NCBI GenBank assembly: GCA_040374085.1
Contig: JBEIVB010000005.1
Location: 1 to 62,677, forward strand
Direction: 5' to 3'
DNA from: JBEIVB01 sp040374085
GTDB taxonomy: Bacteria; Bacteroidota; Bacteroidia; UBA4408
DNA length: 62,677 nt
Shown piece by piece: positions 8,894-16,428 of the stretch. Each line of letters starts with the position of its first letter. Positions within the stretch are counted from its first letter, which is position 1. The notes below the pieces were generated by a model, which was given only the letters and a program-made list of their open reading frames with translations, searched no databases and was not told the DNA's origin. Position numbers and translations under genes: made by a program.

Positions 8894-9011
8894 TTTGTTG
8901 GGTTAGGACTGCGTGTTGGAACCCAATTGGTCAAACGGTCGTGGAAATGCCAGATGCAGATTGAGGTTAGAAAAGATTGTATAGTCACACAGCGTTGCCT
9001 CTACAATGCTT

Positions 9012-9019
9012 TATTTTTG
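9012..9019 (+). promoter_or_regulatory. Bacteroidetes -7 promoter box for the nucleoid-associated protein gene
   Basis: TAttTTTG matches TAnnTTTG and lies 17 bases upstream of ATG 9037. A TTTG at the expected -33 distance is not present. Confidence 0.4.
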
Positions 9020-9036
9020 CGATCATTGACAACACA

Positions 9037-10071
9037 ATGGCCATAGATTTTTCACAAGCAAAGCTCACCCATCTGGCGGTTCATGCAATGGGCAATGCGG
9101 GCAACGGAGAGGGTGTAATCTTATCGGATGCGGCGCTCGATTGGGATTTGCAACTGGAAGAGGAATTGCTGAAAGCCATCTCTAAACCTTTTCGGGAGCC
9201 GGAGTTTTTTGGTTTTACAGGACAAGACGATCTTCCCATTCGCGACGCCTGTCATGGTTTCTGTATGGGTTCGTTGCCCTGGCTGCCTTTCACCATTCAA
9301 TTGGCTACTCAACTATACGAGGTCTCAACCCATCCTGCCATTCAGCCGGGAGAGGTGTTGTTTACCGCTTGGGATGGCTTGCGCGACGGTGATAGGATGT
9401 ACAAGGGTTTGGGTATAGCCAAATCGGAAAGTAAAAACGCTGTTTTGAAAGTGGCACGAGCCAAGAATGGTTTCTCCTTGCAGAGAGAAAGTGGTATTCA
9501 GGTTGAGCTGCTGGATAAGGTTGCGCTGGTTCTAATGGACATCTCCAACCACACCTTTAAGATTTGCCAGCACGATCGCCAGGCCCGGCAGCAGGATGCT
9601 CGATACTGGAAGGAGGATTTTTTGCAACTCGAGCCCCTTCAGGACGCCTTTCACCATACCCAGCGCACCCTTAGTATGACCCGTGAGTTCGTGGCTGAGC
9701 AGCTGCCCAATGATTTTCATGTGGAGAAAGCCGACCAAATCAATCTGTTGAACCGGAGTTTAGCCTATTTCAAAGAAAACGATGCATTCAACCGACAAGA
9801 GTTTGCCCAAGAGGTGCTTCAAGATGGTGCTCTAATTGAGCGCTATCAAGCATTTGAAGAGACATACAGCAAAAAGCACGAACAAGACGTGCCGGATCAG
9901 TTTGCCATTTCAGATGCGGCGGTTCGCAAGCAGTCTAGGGTGTTTAAGAGCGTGTTAAAACTCGATCGGAACTTTCATGTTTACATCCACGGCGACAGAA
10001 GCCTTATAGAGCGCGGTACAGAGCCCGATGGAAGAAAGTTTTATAAAATTTATTTTGAACAGGAGCTTTAG
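9037..10071 (+). CDS. 37-kDa nucleoid-associated protein (NdpA/YejK family)
   Basis: The 344-residue product matches the NdpA/YejK family of nucleoid-associated proteins. It shows the AVHAMGNAGNGEGVILSD opening, a WLPFTIQLATQLYEVSTHP block in the first third, and the C-terminal DRNFHVYIHGDRSLIERG segment that is typical near the end of the family. These proteins co-purify with the nucleoid in E. coli and recur in Bacteroidota; no enzymatic activity is established. ATG 9037 was chosen because similarity begins at MAIDFSQAKL; the upstream extension to 8977 crosses the promoter-like box. It is followed after 51 bases by an XRE regulator on the same strand, but a good promoter sits between them, so the regulator can be transcribed alone. 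Family assignment is good; the physiological role is not known. Confidence 0.85.
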   Translation: MAIDFSQAKLTHLAVHAMGNAGNGEGVILSDAALDWDLQLEEELLKAISKPFREPEFFGFTGQDDLPIRDACHGFCMGSLPWLPFTIQLATQLYEVSTHPAIQPGEVLFTAWDGLRDGDRMYKGLGIAKSESKNAVLKVARAKNGFSLQRESGIQVELLDKVALVLMDISNHTFKICQHDRQARQQDARYWKEDFLQLEPLQDAFHHTQRTLSMTREFVAEQLPNDFHVEKADQINLLNRSLAYFKENDAFNRQEFAQEVLQDGALIERYQAFEETYSKKHEQDVPDQFAISDAAVRKQSRVFKSVLKLDRNFHVYIHGDRSLIERGTEPDGRKFYKIYFEQEL

Positions 10072-10085
10072 TTATATTATTTTTG
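10054..10085 (+). promoter_or_regulatory. Full Bacteroidetes promoter (-33 and -7) for the XRE regulator
   Basis: TTTG at 10054-10057 and TAttTTTG at 10078-10085 are separated by 20 bases, the spacing expected for Bacteroidetes primary-sigma promoters. The -33 element lies inside the last codons of the preceding gene and the -7 element just after its stop. The regulator ATG is 37 bases downstream of the -7 box. Confidence 0.65.
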
Positions 10086-10122
10086 TTCTGTTTTTAGAAT
10101 CATTCATAATAAACATAATCAC

Positions 10123-10500
10123 ATGAAATTACACGAGCGGGTAAAATACTACCGCAAAATCAAAAAGTTGTCTCAAGCATCGTTGGCGGAAGCCTCAGGT
10201 CTTCCGATACAGGTGATCAGAAATATCGAAAGTGGAGAAGATGATGAGGCTGTGTTGCTTTCGGATGCAGCTCATCTGGCGCATGTACTTTCCACCACTC
10301 TCGACGCCCTGTGGCATGGCACTGAGTTTCAAACCCTCACAGACAGTTACGATCGCTTTCGTGCCATCAAGAAACTATCGTACCGCGATCAACTTGCCCT
10401 GAATACCGTGATGGATTATTTTCTGGATAATGCGATTGGAAAAGGCAAATGGAGGACTCCCGTTAAATCCCAGAAAACCAAGTCTCTACGGAAGAAATAG
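10123..10500 (+). CDS. XRE-family helix-turn-helix regulator
   Basis: The 125-residue protein has an HTH_3/Cro-CI domain in its first ~65 residues, with LSQASLAEASGLPIQVIRNIESG forming the helix-turn-helix and start of the next helix. A short helical C-terminal part ends in a very basic tail (SQKTKSLRKK). No ligand-binding domain is visible. It has its own promoter and is followed by a hairpin terminator, so it is probably monocistronic. The genes that follow are psuK-psuG and the gene before encodes a nucleoid-associated protein. Whether it regulates either is inference from position only. It is not obviously an antitoxin, because no small toxin-like frame is adjacent. Confidence 0.85.
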   Translation: MKLHERVKYYRKIKKLSQASLAEASGLPIQVIRNIESGEDDEAVLLSDAAHLAHVLSTTLDALWHGTEFQTLTDSYDRFRAIKKLSYRDQLALNTVMDYFLDNAIGKGKWRTPVKSQKTKSLRKK

Positions 10501-10502
10501 TC

Positions 10503-10523
10503 AAAAGGCGTCGCTGCCTTTTT
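10503..10523 (+). terminator. Rho-independent terminator after the XRE regulator
   Basis: The hairpin AAAAGGC (10503-10509) pairs with GCCTTTT (10516-10522) across a 6-base loop and is followed by a further T, directly after the regulator stop codon. Confidence 0.6.
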
Positions 10524-10532
10524 AAAACTTGG

Positions 10533-10540
10533 TATTTTCG
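10533..10540 (+). promoter_or_regulatory. Near-consensus -7 box upstream of psuK
   Basis: TAttTTcG differs from TAnnTTTG at one base and ends 4 bases before ATG 10544. The distance is short, so either transcription gives a nearly leaderless psuK mRNA or this match is fortuitous. Confidence 0.25.
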
Positions 10541-10543
10541 CAC

Positions 10544-11470
10544 ATGCGAAAACCGGTTATATGCATTGGCGCGGCGTTGGTAGATGAATTGCTGCATGCC
10601 ACAGAGACCATTCTATTGCGCACCACAACCCCTGTGTTGCCTACCAAAACTCCCGGCGGTGTAAGCCGCAACATTGCGCATCAATTGGCTTTGTTGGGCC
10701 TTCCGGTTCAACTGGTTTCTGCCTTTGGAAAAGATGCAGATGGAGAATGGCTCAAGCAATCTTGCCTTGAAGTTGGCATTCAATTGGATGGGGTTGTGGA
10801 TTTTGACGCACCCACCGGAAAATACACCGGAGTTTTAGCACCCGACGGATCTCTGTTTGCAGCTTTTCTGGGCAATTCGCTTACCGAGCTCATTTCTCCA
10901 GAACATCTGGAATCTCGGCGCGACTTGTTAAACACCGCTTCTTTTTTGCTGTTGGATACCAATTTATCGGCTGAGGCCATGGGTTGGTTGTTGGCCTTTT
11001 CCAGGGCCACATCCATTCCTTTGGTTATAGAACCTGTTTCGGTAGCACCTGCACGGAAATTGAAGGGGTTGGACTTGAGCGGCTTGTATTTGATAACGCC
11101 CAATGAGGATGAGTTGCCTGCTTTGCTCGATTCGCCCAAGGAAGGAACCGAGGCTCAGGTAAATGCCTTGTTGGCTGCCGGTGTTCAAAACATCTGGCTG
11201 CATCAGGGGGCAGAGGGTTCCACATTTGTGAGTGCCAAAGAGCATTTGAAACTGGGTGCGCCCAGCATAGAGGTGGTGGATTGTACCGGTGCAGGCGATT
11301 CTTCTGTTGCTGCATTTTTAATGGCCAAATACCGTGGCCTCGATAATTTAAGTGGACTGAAGCGTGCCCACAGCCTTGCGGCAGATGTCATTCAAGTCAA
11401 GGGCGCTGTTGTTCCGGGCATGAATGCAGAACGTTTGGAACGAAACGTTGTAAAATATTTTCCTGCATGA
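10544..11470 (+). CDS. psuK: PfkB-family kinase, probable pseudouridine kinase
   Basis: The 308-residue protein is a ribokinase/PfkB-fold sugar kinase. It has an N-terminal ICIGAALVDELL strand, the glycine-rich TPGGVSRNIAHQLALLG block (about residues 40-56) and the C-terminal PfkB signature DCTGAGDSS (about residue 250), where the Asp is the catalytic base. It overlaps psuG by four bases (ATGA at 11467-11470). This pairing identifies the substrate: PsuK phosphorylates pseudouridine to pseudouridine 5'-phosphate and PsuG then cleaves it. PGGV(A/S)RN in place of the ribokinase motif also agrees with pseudouridine kinases. I chose ATG 10544; an alternative TTG at 10529 would add five residues. 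No dedicated nucleoside transporter is adjacent. Confidence 0.88.
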   Translation: MRKPVICIGAALVDELLHATETILLRTTTPVLPTKTPGGVSRNIAHQLALLGLPVQLVSAFGKDADGEWLKQSCLEVGIQLDGVVDFDAPTGKYTGVLAPDGSLFAAFLGNSLTELISPEHLESRRDLLNTASFLLLDTNLSAEAMGWLLAFSRATSIPLVIEPVSVAPARKLKGLDLSGLYLITPNEDELPALLDSPKEGTEAQVNALLAAGVQNIWLHQGAEGSTFVSAKEHLKLGAPSIEVVDCTGAGDSSVAAFLMAKYRGLDNLSGLKRAHSLAADVIQVKGAVVPGMNAERLERNVVKYFPA

Positions 11471-12396
11471 AGTCTTCGTGGTTGCGCATTCTGCCCGAAG
11501 TGGCAGATGCTATGCAGGCAGGTGATCCGGTGGTTGCATTGGAAAGCACCATCATCTCGCACGGAATGCCCTTTCCGCAAAATGTGGAAACCGCCCGACA
11601 GGTTGAAACGATGGTGCGCAAAGGCGGTGCCGTGCCGGCTACCATTGCCATTGTGGACGGCATTTGCCGCATTGGCCTCGATGAAGATGCATTGGAGCAG
11701 TTTGGTAAAACCAAAGGAATATGGAAGGTGAGCGTGCGGGATATTCCTTTCGTTACAAGTAAAAAGCTATGGGGAGCAACCACGGTAGCCTCCACGATGT
11801 GGTTGGCTGCACAAGCAGGCATACGCACCTTTGTTACCGGAGGCATTGGTGGAGTGCATCGTGGGGCGGAACACAGCATGGATGTTTCCGCCGATCTTAC
11901 CGAGCTGGGTAGGACCAATGTGGCAGTGGTTTCGGCCGGCGTGAAGTCCATTTTGGATGTAGGGCTCACACTGGAGGTTTTGGAAACCTTGGGCGTACCG
12001 GTGGTGGGATATGGGCAGGATGAATTCCCGAGTTTCTATTCCAGAAACAGCGGTTTTTTAGCTCCTCATCGACTGAACGATGCAGCTTCGGTTGCTGCAC
12101 TCATGATGGAGAAATGGAGCATGGGCTTACACGGAGGCGTGCTCGTAGCAAATCCCATTCCACAGGCTCAAGAAATACCTTATGAAGTTATGGAAACCCA
12201 CATTTCCGCAGCACTTAAATTGGCGGATACGAACAACATAAAGGGTAAAGACATTACACCCTTTTTGTTGTCTAAATTGGGGGAAATAACGTCTGGATTA
12301 AGTTTGGAAAGTAACATTGCATTGGTTTTGAACAACGCATCTTTAGGTGCCGAAATCGCCCTAGCCTACAGCCAACATCTAAGGGATAGGAATTAA
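11467..12396 (+). CDS. psuG: Pseudouridine-5'-phosphate glycosidase
   Basis: PsuG splits the C-C glycosidic bond of pseudouridine 5'-phosphate into uracil and ribose 5-phosphate, completing catabolism of pseudouridine from RNA turnover. The 309-residue protein shows the family blocks VALESTIISHGMPFPQN (residues ~23-39), VTGGIGGVHRGAEHSMDVSA (~120-139) and SAGVKSILDVGLTLEVLET (~157-175), which carry the metal- and substrate-binding residues including the conserved catalytic Lys. It ends with a typical NIALVLNNASLGAEIA segment. The start overlaps the psuK stop by four bases, so translation is coupled. The gene converges on an unrelated minus-strand gene with a 285-base gap in which I see no clear terminator. 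Confidence 0.96.
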   Translation: MKSSWLRILPEVADAMQAGDPVVALESTIISHGMPFPQNVETARQVETMVRKGGAVPATIAIVDGICRIGLDEDALEQFGKTKGIWKVSVRDIPFVTSKKLWGATTVASTMWLAAQAGIRTFVTGGIGGVHRGAEHSMDVSADLTELGRTNVAVVSAGVKSILDVGLTLEVLETLGVPVVGYGQDEFPSFYSRNSGFLAPHRLNDAASVAALMMEKWSMGLHGGVLVANPIPQAQEIPYEVMETHISAALKLADTNNIKGKDITPFLLSKLGEITSGLSLESNIALVLNNASLGAEIALAYSQHLRDRN

Positions 12397-12681
12397 CTCT
12401 TCCGTTCTTGATTTCCAGCAGCGGTCTTTATGAATCAAGCATCCAATTCCGGTGCAGTTTTGCATCGTAATGAAAAGTTGTTGAGACTGTTGGTGCTGGT
12501 AACCGTAACCTCGTGGCCAAAGTAGTTTAAAGTGCGCCTTTACTGCATTCCTGAAGTTGGTTCTCAAACTGATTTGTCATGCAGGCAGTGGGCGTTCGCA
12601 ATTCATGCGAAAGCAGAGAGGTAAATTCTTGTTGCTGATGATGGGCATACTCCAAAGCCAACAACTGCAAAAGAACTCTAC

Positions 12682-13359
12682 CTACATGTGTTCGGTAATC
12701 CAAGCACAGAATACGGTGTCAAAGGCATGCCATTCTTGTTCGCCCTTGAGGTTTTTACGCCACCATTGCGCCATCCACCATTTACTTTTGCGTTTCACGA
12801 GATGCAAGCCCCAAGTACTCCGCTTGTATGGCTCGGAAAGAAAGGCGGACGGAGGCAACAAGGTATCCGACTCCTGAACCTGGGCCATCCAAAGGGAATC
12901 TGCCGGCTGGAAAGCCCACCATTGGGGCAATTCCCGATCGGTAGGCTTTGGTTTTCCGGGATTCCCAATTTCCAAAATGGTGTGGTTATAGGTCCACACA
13001 GGTTTGGTTTCCTTCAATCGCAAGAGCCGGAAGAAGGGCTTTTTGCGTTTGTCTTCTGAGAAGGAAAACACCTCCAATTGTGCTGCCGGAAGAGCAACCC
13101 GCTGGCTGCCGTCTTCGTCGCACAACCATAGGGTGTCGCTCGCTGAGAGGGTTGGCCAGTTCCAGGTGCCCAATACCAGTTGATGGTCGGCTACAAACAC
13201 TCCGGGTGTAGGTTGTGGGTTGTGCTTCCTGCCCACGTGAACCCAAACCATGGCGTTTGTGGGAGCCGTCTGACGGATTTGTTCGCCCACAAGCAAGGTT
13301 GTTTCAGGCAGCTGAAAGGCTGCAAAAAGTACGAAGCAAGAGGTCCAAATCCATTTCAT
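12682..13359 (-). CDS. Hypothetical exported protein
   Basis: This 225-residue protein begins with MKWIWTSCFVLFAAFQ, a plausible signal peptide, so it is probably exported. The rest is rich in Trp and charged residues (for example KRKSKWWMAQWWRKN near residue 195) and has no motif I recognise. A 28-codon extension upstream to 13443 is open but precedes the signal peptide, so I start at ATG 13359. The ~285 bases on its 3' side up to psuG contain only short frames. It stands alone on the minus strand next to the bTHX terminator. Function unknown; it could be lineage-specific. Confidence 0.6.
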   Translation of the reverse strand: MKWIWTSCFVLFAAFQLPETTLLVGEQIRQTAPTNAMVWVHVGRKHNPQPTPGVFVADHQLVLGTWNWPTLSASDTLWLCDEDGSQRVALPAAQLEVFSFSEDKRKKPFFRLLRLKETKPVWTYNHTILEIGNPGKPKPTDRELPQWWAFQPADSLWMAQVQESDTLLPPSAFLSEPYKRSTWGLHLVKRKSKWWMAQWWRKNLKGEQEWHAFDTVFCAWITEHM

Positions 13360-13450
13360 GGCTCGAAGGTCATGCAACCATGTTAAGGCGGTATAACTAG
13401 AAGGTAAAGAATTGGTTAACCTGCCTTTGAAAAATGGACTCACAAGGCAG

Positions 13451-13473
13451 AAAAAAACCCGCCGAAGCGGGTG
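13451..13473 (-). terminator. Rho-independent terminator after bTHX
   Basis: Read on the minus strand, ACCCGC pairs with GCGGGT across a TTCG tetraloop and is followed by seven T. It begins six bases beyond the bTHX stop and would end the apaG-peroxidase-bTHX transcript. Confidence 0.8.
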
Positions 13474-13478
13474 AAGGA

Positions 13479-13643
13479 TTATGCTGTTTTCTTTCGGGTT
13501 GTGCGGCCTTTCGGCGGAGTTTTATCTCCTTGTACAAGGGCAGTGTTGTGCACCGAAACGTTTTGTTTACGGGCTTTTCTGCGTACGCCGAAAGATCCCA
13601 AAATGCGCTTTCCTTTCTTTGATTTTACGTCACCTTTTCCCAT
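13479..13643 (-). CDS. Small ribosomal protein bTHX family
   Basis: The 54-residue, highly basic protein starts MGKGDVKSKKGKRILGSFGV, which matches the bTHX (S31e-like) small-subunit proteins of Bacteroidota. These small proteins bind the head of the 30S subunit. The tail (PPKGRTTRKKTA) is Lys/Arg-rich like the rest. The ATG at 13643 lies inside the last codons of the peroxidase gene (14-base overlap), so it is translated from the same mRNA or from a promoter within that gene. A strong hairpin terminator follows immediately. It is easy to miss because of its size. Confidence 0.88.
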   Translation of the reverse strand: MGKGDVKSKKGKRILGSFGVRRKARKQNVSVHNTALVQGDKTPPKGRTTRKKTA

Positions 13644-14640
13644 GGTTGTGAATGTTTGGAACAAATATATCAATTGATGCGGATGGTTTCCACTTTTTTG
13701 CACCATTCAAAAGGGTGGTGTCGGTGAGGCTGTTTAGGAAAGCCTCTAGGTCATCGATTTCAGTTGCTGTTAACCCCAATGGATGCACCAGGCTGTCGCG
13801 GCCTAAGGCTTGCGGAACAAGGCGGCTGGGGTTGTTGTAATGCTCGAGTACGGCCCTTAAGTTGGGCAAGCGCCCGTTGTGCATGTAGGGTGCGGTTAGG
13901 GCCACGTTGCGCAAGCCGGGAACTTTGAATCGGCCTTTGTCGTGTGTCATTTTGGTTATCGCGCCTCGGCCTTCGTCGTTCCATGTGCGCCCATCGTATA
14001 GGCCAATGTTGCGGAACTCGTCGTTGGTAAAGTCAAGGCCCGAATGGCAATCGAAGCACTGTGCTTTGCCGGTGAACAACTCTCTTCCACGCTTTGCTGC
14101 ATCGCTCACAGCTTGTTCGTTGCCCTTGGCAAAGGCATCCCATGGGGCGCTTCCGGTTTCTAAGGTGGAAACGTATGCTGCCAAGGCTTCGAGAAGATGC
14201 TCGCGGCTCGGATTTTTCCCATACACCGCGCGGAATGCCCGCCGGTAATATGCAGAGCCCCGCAAACGCTTCACCGCCTGATGAAGGGGAAGGTTCATCT
14301 CCACAGAATTCTCAATGGGGCCCGCAGCCTGCTCCGACAAAGTGCTTGCCCGGCCATCGTGAAAAAACGCAGATCGAGAAGCCTGGTTCATGGCACTGGG
14401 TGTGTTGCGCGTTCCGGTTTTTCCCTGCACCCCCTTGCTCAGCGCAAGGCTGTCTGCAAAGGCAAATTCGGGCCGGTGACACGACGCACAAGAAACGCTG
14501 GAATCTGAGCTGAGGATGGGATCGAAAAAAAGACGCTTTCCCAATTCCGCCCTCTGCGTCGCAGGTTCAGGGTTAGAGGGTACCACTGCAGATGCTCCGG
14601 TTAAGACTAGGCCCAACCAAAAGACAACAATCGGCTTCAA
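13630..14640 (-). CDS. Di-haem cytochrome c peroxidase (CcpA/MauG family)
   Basis: The 336-residue protein has a signal peptide (residues ~1-18) and two c-type haem sites, CASCH at residues 51-55 and CFDCH at 195-199, as in bacterial di-haem peroxidases. Conserved surrounding segments include AELGKRLFFDPILSSD, FFHDGRAST and GRFKVPGLRNVALTAPYMHNG. The enzyme reduces hydrogen peroxide in the periplasm using electrons from small c-type cytochromes; some relatives of the MauG branch instead oxidise other proteins. Its start directly abuts the apaG stop, and its 3' end overlaps bTHX by 14 bases, so the three form one operon (apaG, peroxidase, bTHX). A functional link between them is not evident. 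Confidence 0.93.
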   Translation of the reverse strand: MKPIVVFWLGLVLTGASAVVPSNPEPATQRAELGKRLFFDPILSSDSSVSCASCHRPEFAFADSLALSKGVQGKTGTRNTPSAMNQASRSAFFHDGRASTLSEQAAGPIENSVEMNLPLHQAVKRLRGSAYYRRAFRAVYGKNPSREHLLEALAAYVSTLETGSAPWDAFAKGNEQAVSDAAKRGRELFTGKAQCFDCHSGLDFTNDEFRNIGLYDGRTWNDEGRGAITKMTHDKGRFKVPGLRNVALTAPYMHNGRLPNLRAVLEHYNNPSRLVPQALGRDSLVHPLGLTATEIDDLEAFLNSLTDTTLLNGAKKWKPSASIDIFVPNIHNHGKR

Positions 14641-15033
14641 TCAATTCAATTTTAACGGCGCCACCAAGTGGAAGGTGGGAATCTTCACCTCAAAGAGTGC
14701 CCCATCGCCTAAACGCTTGAACAAGTAGGTGCCCCTCATTCGACCCAATTCGGAATGCAGATTGCATGCAGATTCATAAGCATAGGCCTGACCGGGTTCC
14801 AAAACAGGCTGCTCACCCACCACACCCGCACCCTCAACTTCAGATGGCCCCGTTATGGAATCAAAGATGTGCCAGTGCCGCCTGAGCAACTGAACGGGCT
14901 CATCGGTGGTATTTTGGATGTGAATCCGATACGAAAACATGAAATGATGAAACTTTGGTTTCGAGAAATCGCCCCGATAATAGTTCTCTACCCGAACCAA
15001 AATGCCGTTGCTAACTACCTGTTCCATTCCCAT
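14641..15033 (-). CDS. apaG: ApaG domain protein
   Basis: The 130-residue product is a complete ApaG/DUF525 protein with a beta-sandwich fold. Family landmarks are FMFSYRIHIQNTTDEPVQLL (residues ~31-50), RRHWHIFDS and GRMRGTYLF near residue 97. ApaG is linked genetically to Co2+/Mg2+ homeostasis and diadenosine tetraphosphate metabolism in enterobacteria, but its biochemical role is unresolved. The start could be either of two nearby ATGs (15033 or 15027). It is the first gene of the apaG-peroxidase-bTHX run, with no gap to the next start. Confidence 0.95.
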   Translation of the reverse strand: MGMEQVVSNGILVRVENYYRGDFSKPKFHHFMFSYRIHIQNTTDEPVQLLRRHWHIFDSITGPSEVEGAGVVGEQPVLEPGQAYAYESACNLHSELGRMRGTYLFKRLGDGALFEVKIPTFHLVAPLKLN

Positions 15034-15095
15034 GTTTCAGAATTTTGTGGTCACTAAGGTGAAGAAAAAGGTTTGGCTGTGGAAATCTGTGCCGC

Positions 15096-16397
15096 TTAAT
15101 TGGTTTGATTTACTGAAAACTTGGTGCGATGTAAGCCCTGCTGTACCAAATAAATGCCGCAGGCAAGGCCTGAGGTGGAAAACAAACGGGTACCTCCCTG
15201 AAGGGTCATAACCAATTGTCCGGAAGTACTCAAAATCTGAATTGGAGTTTGCTCCTCAGTAGATATCTTAAAAAGACCCGGTTCCGTTTCATACAAGCCC
15301 CAAATGGATGCAGGTGGGGCAGCTAAACCGGTTGTGCCCGCAAGAACCTGACGGTTGAGTGCCTGAGTGTAGCAATAGTTTTTTGCCAACAGAGAAACGT
15401 TGTAGGTGCCCGGAGCCGAGTATTGGTGAATGGGCGAAACATCTGTGGAAAACTGACCATCGCCGAAAGCCCACGTGTAGTCGTTTGCGCCATTGGTTAG
15501 ATTCTGAAATTCAAAGCTCAAAGGCCCCAGTTGGTTTACCTGAAAGTCTACCATGATGCTGTCTTCGTCGCCCATAAAACTGGCGGCCTGCAAAAACACA
15601 CCCGAGTCGAATATGCCATCTCCGGCATCGGCTATGGCAATTTTAAAATGGTAAACGGTGTTGGGGGTAACCGGTGTAAAAATCTGAAGGGGATTCAAGT
15701 ACCCATCGTATTCCAGAACCTGCCCAACGGGGTTCTCGTTGTCGTTGTAAAAGGTGCTGTTGTCGTTTTGGTTTACGGAATTGATGGAGACTACGGTATT
15801 GGTGCCCGGCAAGGTGGCGAGGTTAATGGGTGTTCCACCCTGAGGCGTTATGAAAAAGCCAAACACATCGTTGAACGAAGACCCCACAAATTCCGGATAC
15901 TCCTCAGAACCAAAAACATATTGAAACCCGAGCAGGGTGTCGGCATACGGAATGAAATCAAACTCCAGAACGGATGCATCGTAGGTGTAGTACCCGGGTA
16001 TGAGGGTGTTGAGAAGGCTATCGCCCGGCAGCGCATTGTTTTGCCCCATGGCACCGTTTGTATTTGGTCCGGGGGCGTTTGCTATGCTTCCGGTGGTCAT
16101 AAGCAAACCGTTGTTAAAACCCATTGCCCCGGTGGAATCGGAAAAGTGGCCAATGGCCGGGCTGCTGCCGCCAACCTGAACGTTGGAAACCTGCACGCAA
16201 CTGCCAAAAAGGTGATCGCTGATGAACTGTGCCAAGTTGGGGATGGTATCCACCTGAAACTGGCTGGTGCTGTTGCCGTGAGGAAATGGAATGGCGCTTT
16301 TGGCCCCGGACACGCGTGGTGGAAACACTTTGCCTCCACCTGCCCAAGCAGAGGTAGACACGATTGCACTGAGCAATAGGGTGGAGAGAAATTTCAT
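15096..16397 (-). CDS. Secreted choice-of-anchor-L and PKD domain protein
   Basis: The 433-residue protein has a signal peptide (MKFLSTLLLSAIVSTSAWA). A choice-of-anchor-L domain follows, marked by AQFISDHLFGSCVQVSNVQ, EFDFIPYADTLLGFQYVFGSEEYPEF and the NDVFGFFITP segment (to about residue 270). It then has a PKD domain with WAFGDGQFSTDVSP (about residue 305). The C-terminal ~75 residues, with ILSTSGQLVMTL and GIYLVQQG, resemble a type IX secretion sorting domain. It is therefore predicted to be a surface or secreted adhesin-like protein; the ligand is unknown. ATG 16397 was chosen because the open frame to 16436 precedes the signal peptide and overlaps uvrC. It lies 31 bases after the uvrC stop. 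Confidence 0.85.
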   Translation of the reverse strand: MKFLSTLLLSAIVSTSAWAGGGKVFPPRVSGAKSAIPFPHGNSTSQFQVDTIPNLAQFISDHLFGSCVQVSNVQVGGSSPAIGHFSDSTGAMGFNNGLLMTTGSIANAPGPNTNGAMGQNNALPGDSLLNTLIPGYYTYDASVLEFDFIPYADTLLGFQYVFGSEEYPEFVGSSFNDVFGFFITPQGGTPINLATLPGTNTVVSINSVNQNDNSTFYNDNENPVGQVLEYDGYLNPLQIFTPVTPNTVYHFKIAIADAGDGIFDSGVFLQAASFMGDEDSIMVDFQVNQLGPLSFEFQNLTNGANDYTWAFGDGQFSTDVSPIHQYSAPGTYNVSLLAKNYCYTQALNRQVLAGTTGLAAPPASIWGLYETEPGLFKISTEEQTPIQILSTSGQLVMTLQGGTRLFSTSGLACGIYLVQQGLHRTKFSVNQTN

Positions 16398-16428
16398 GGC
16401 TTGTGTGTTGTTTAGGTAAAAGTAAACA

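Noticed and set aside
12397..12681. 62-codon minus-strand frame (12379-12567) after psuG
   Set aside because: Short, overlaps psuG end, no family similarity recognised; it may be a remnant but support is too weak.
15531..16379. 282-codon plus-strand frame opposite the choice-of-anchor-L gene
   Set aside because: It lies antisense to a gene with clear signal peptide and domains; its length reflects codon bias of the real gene.
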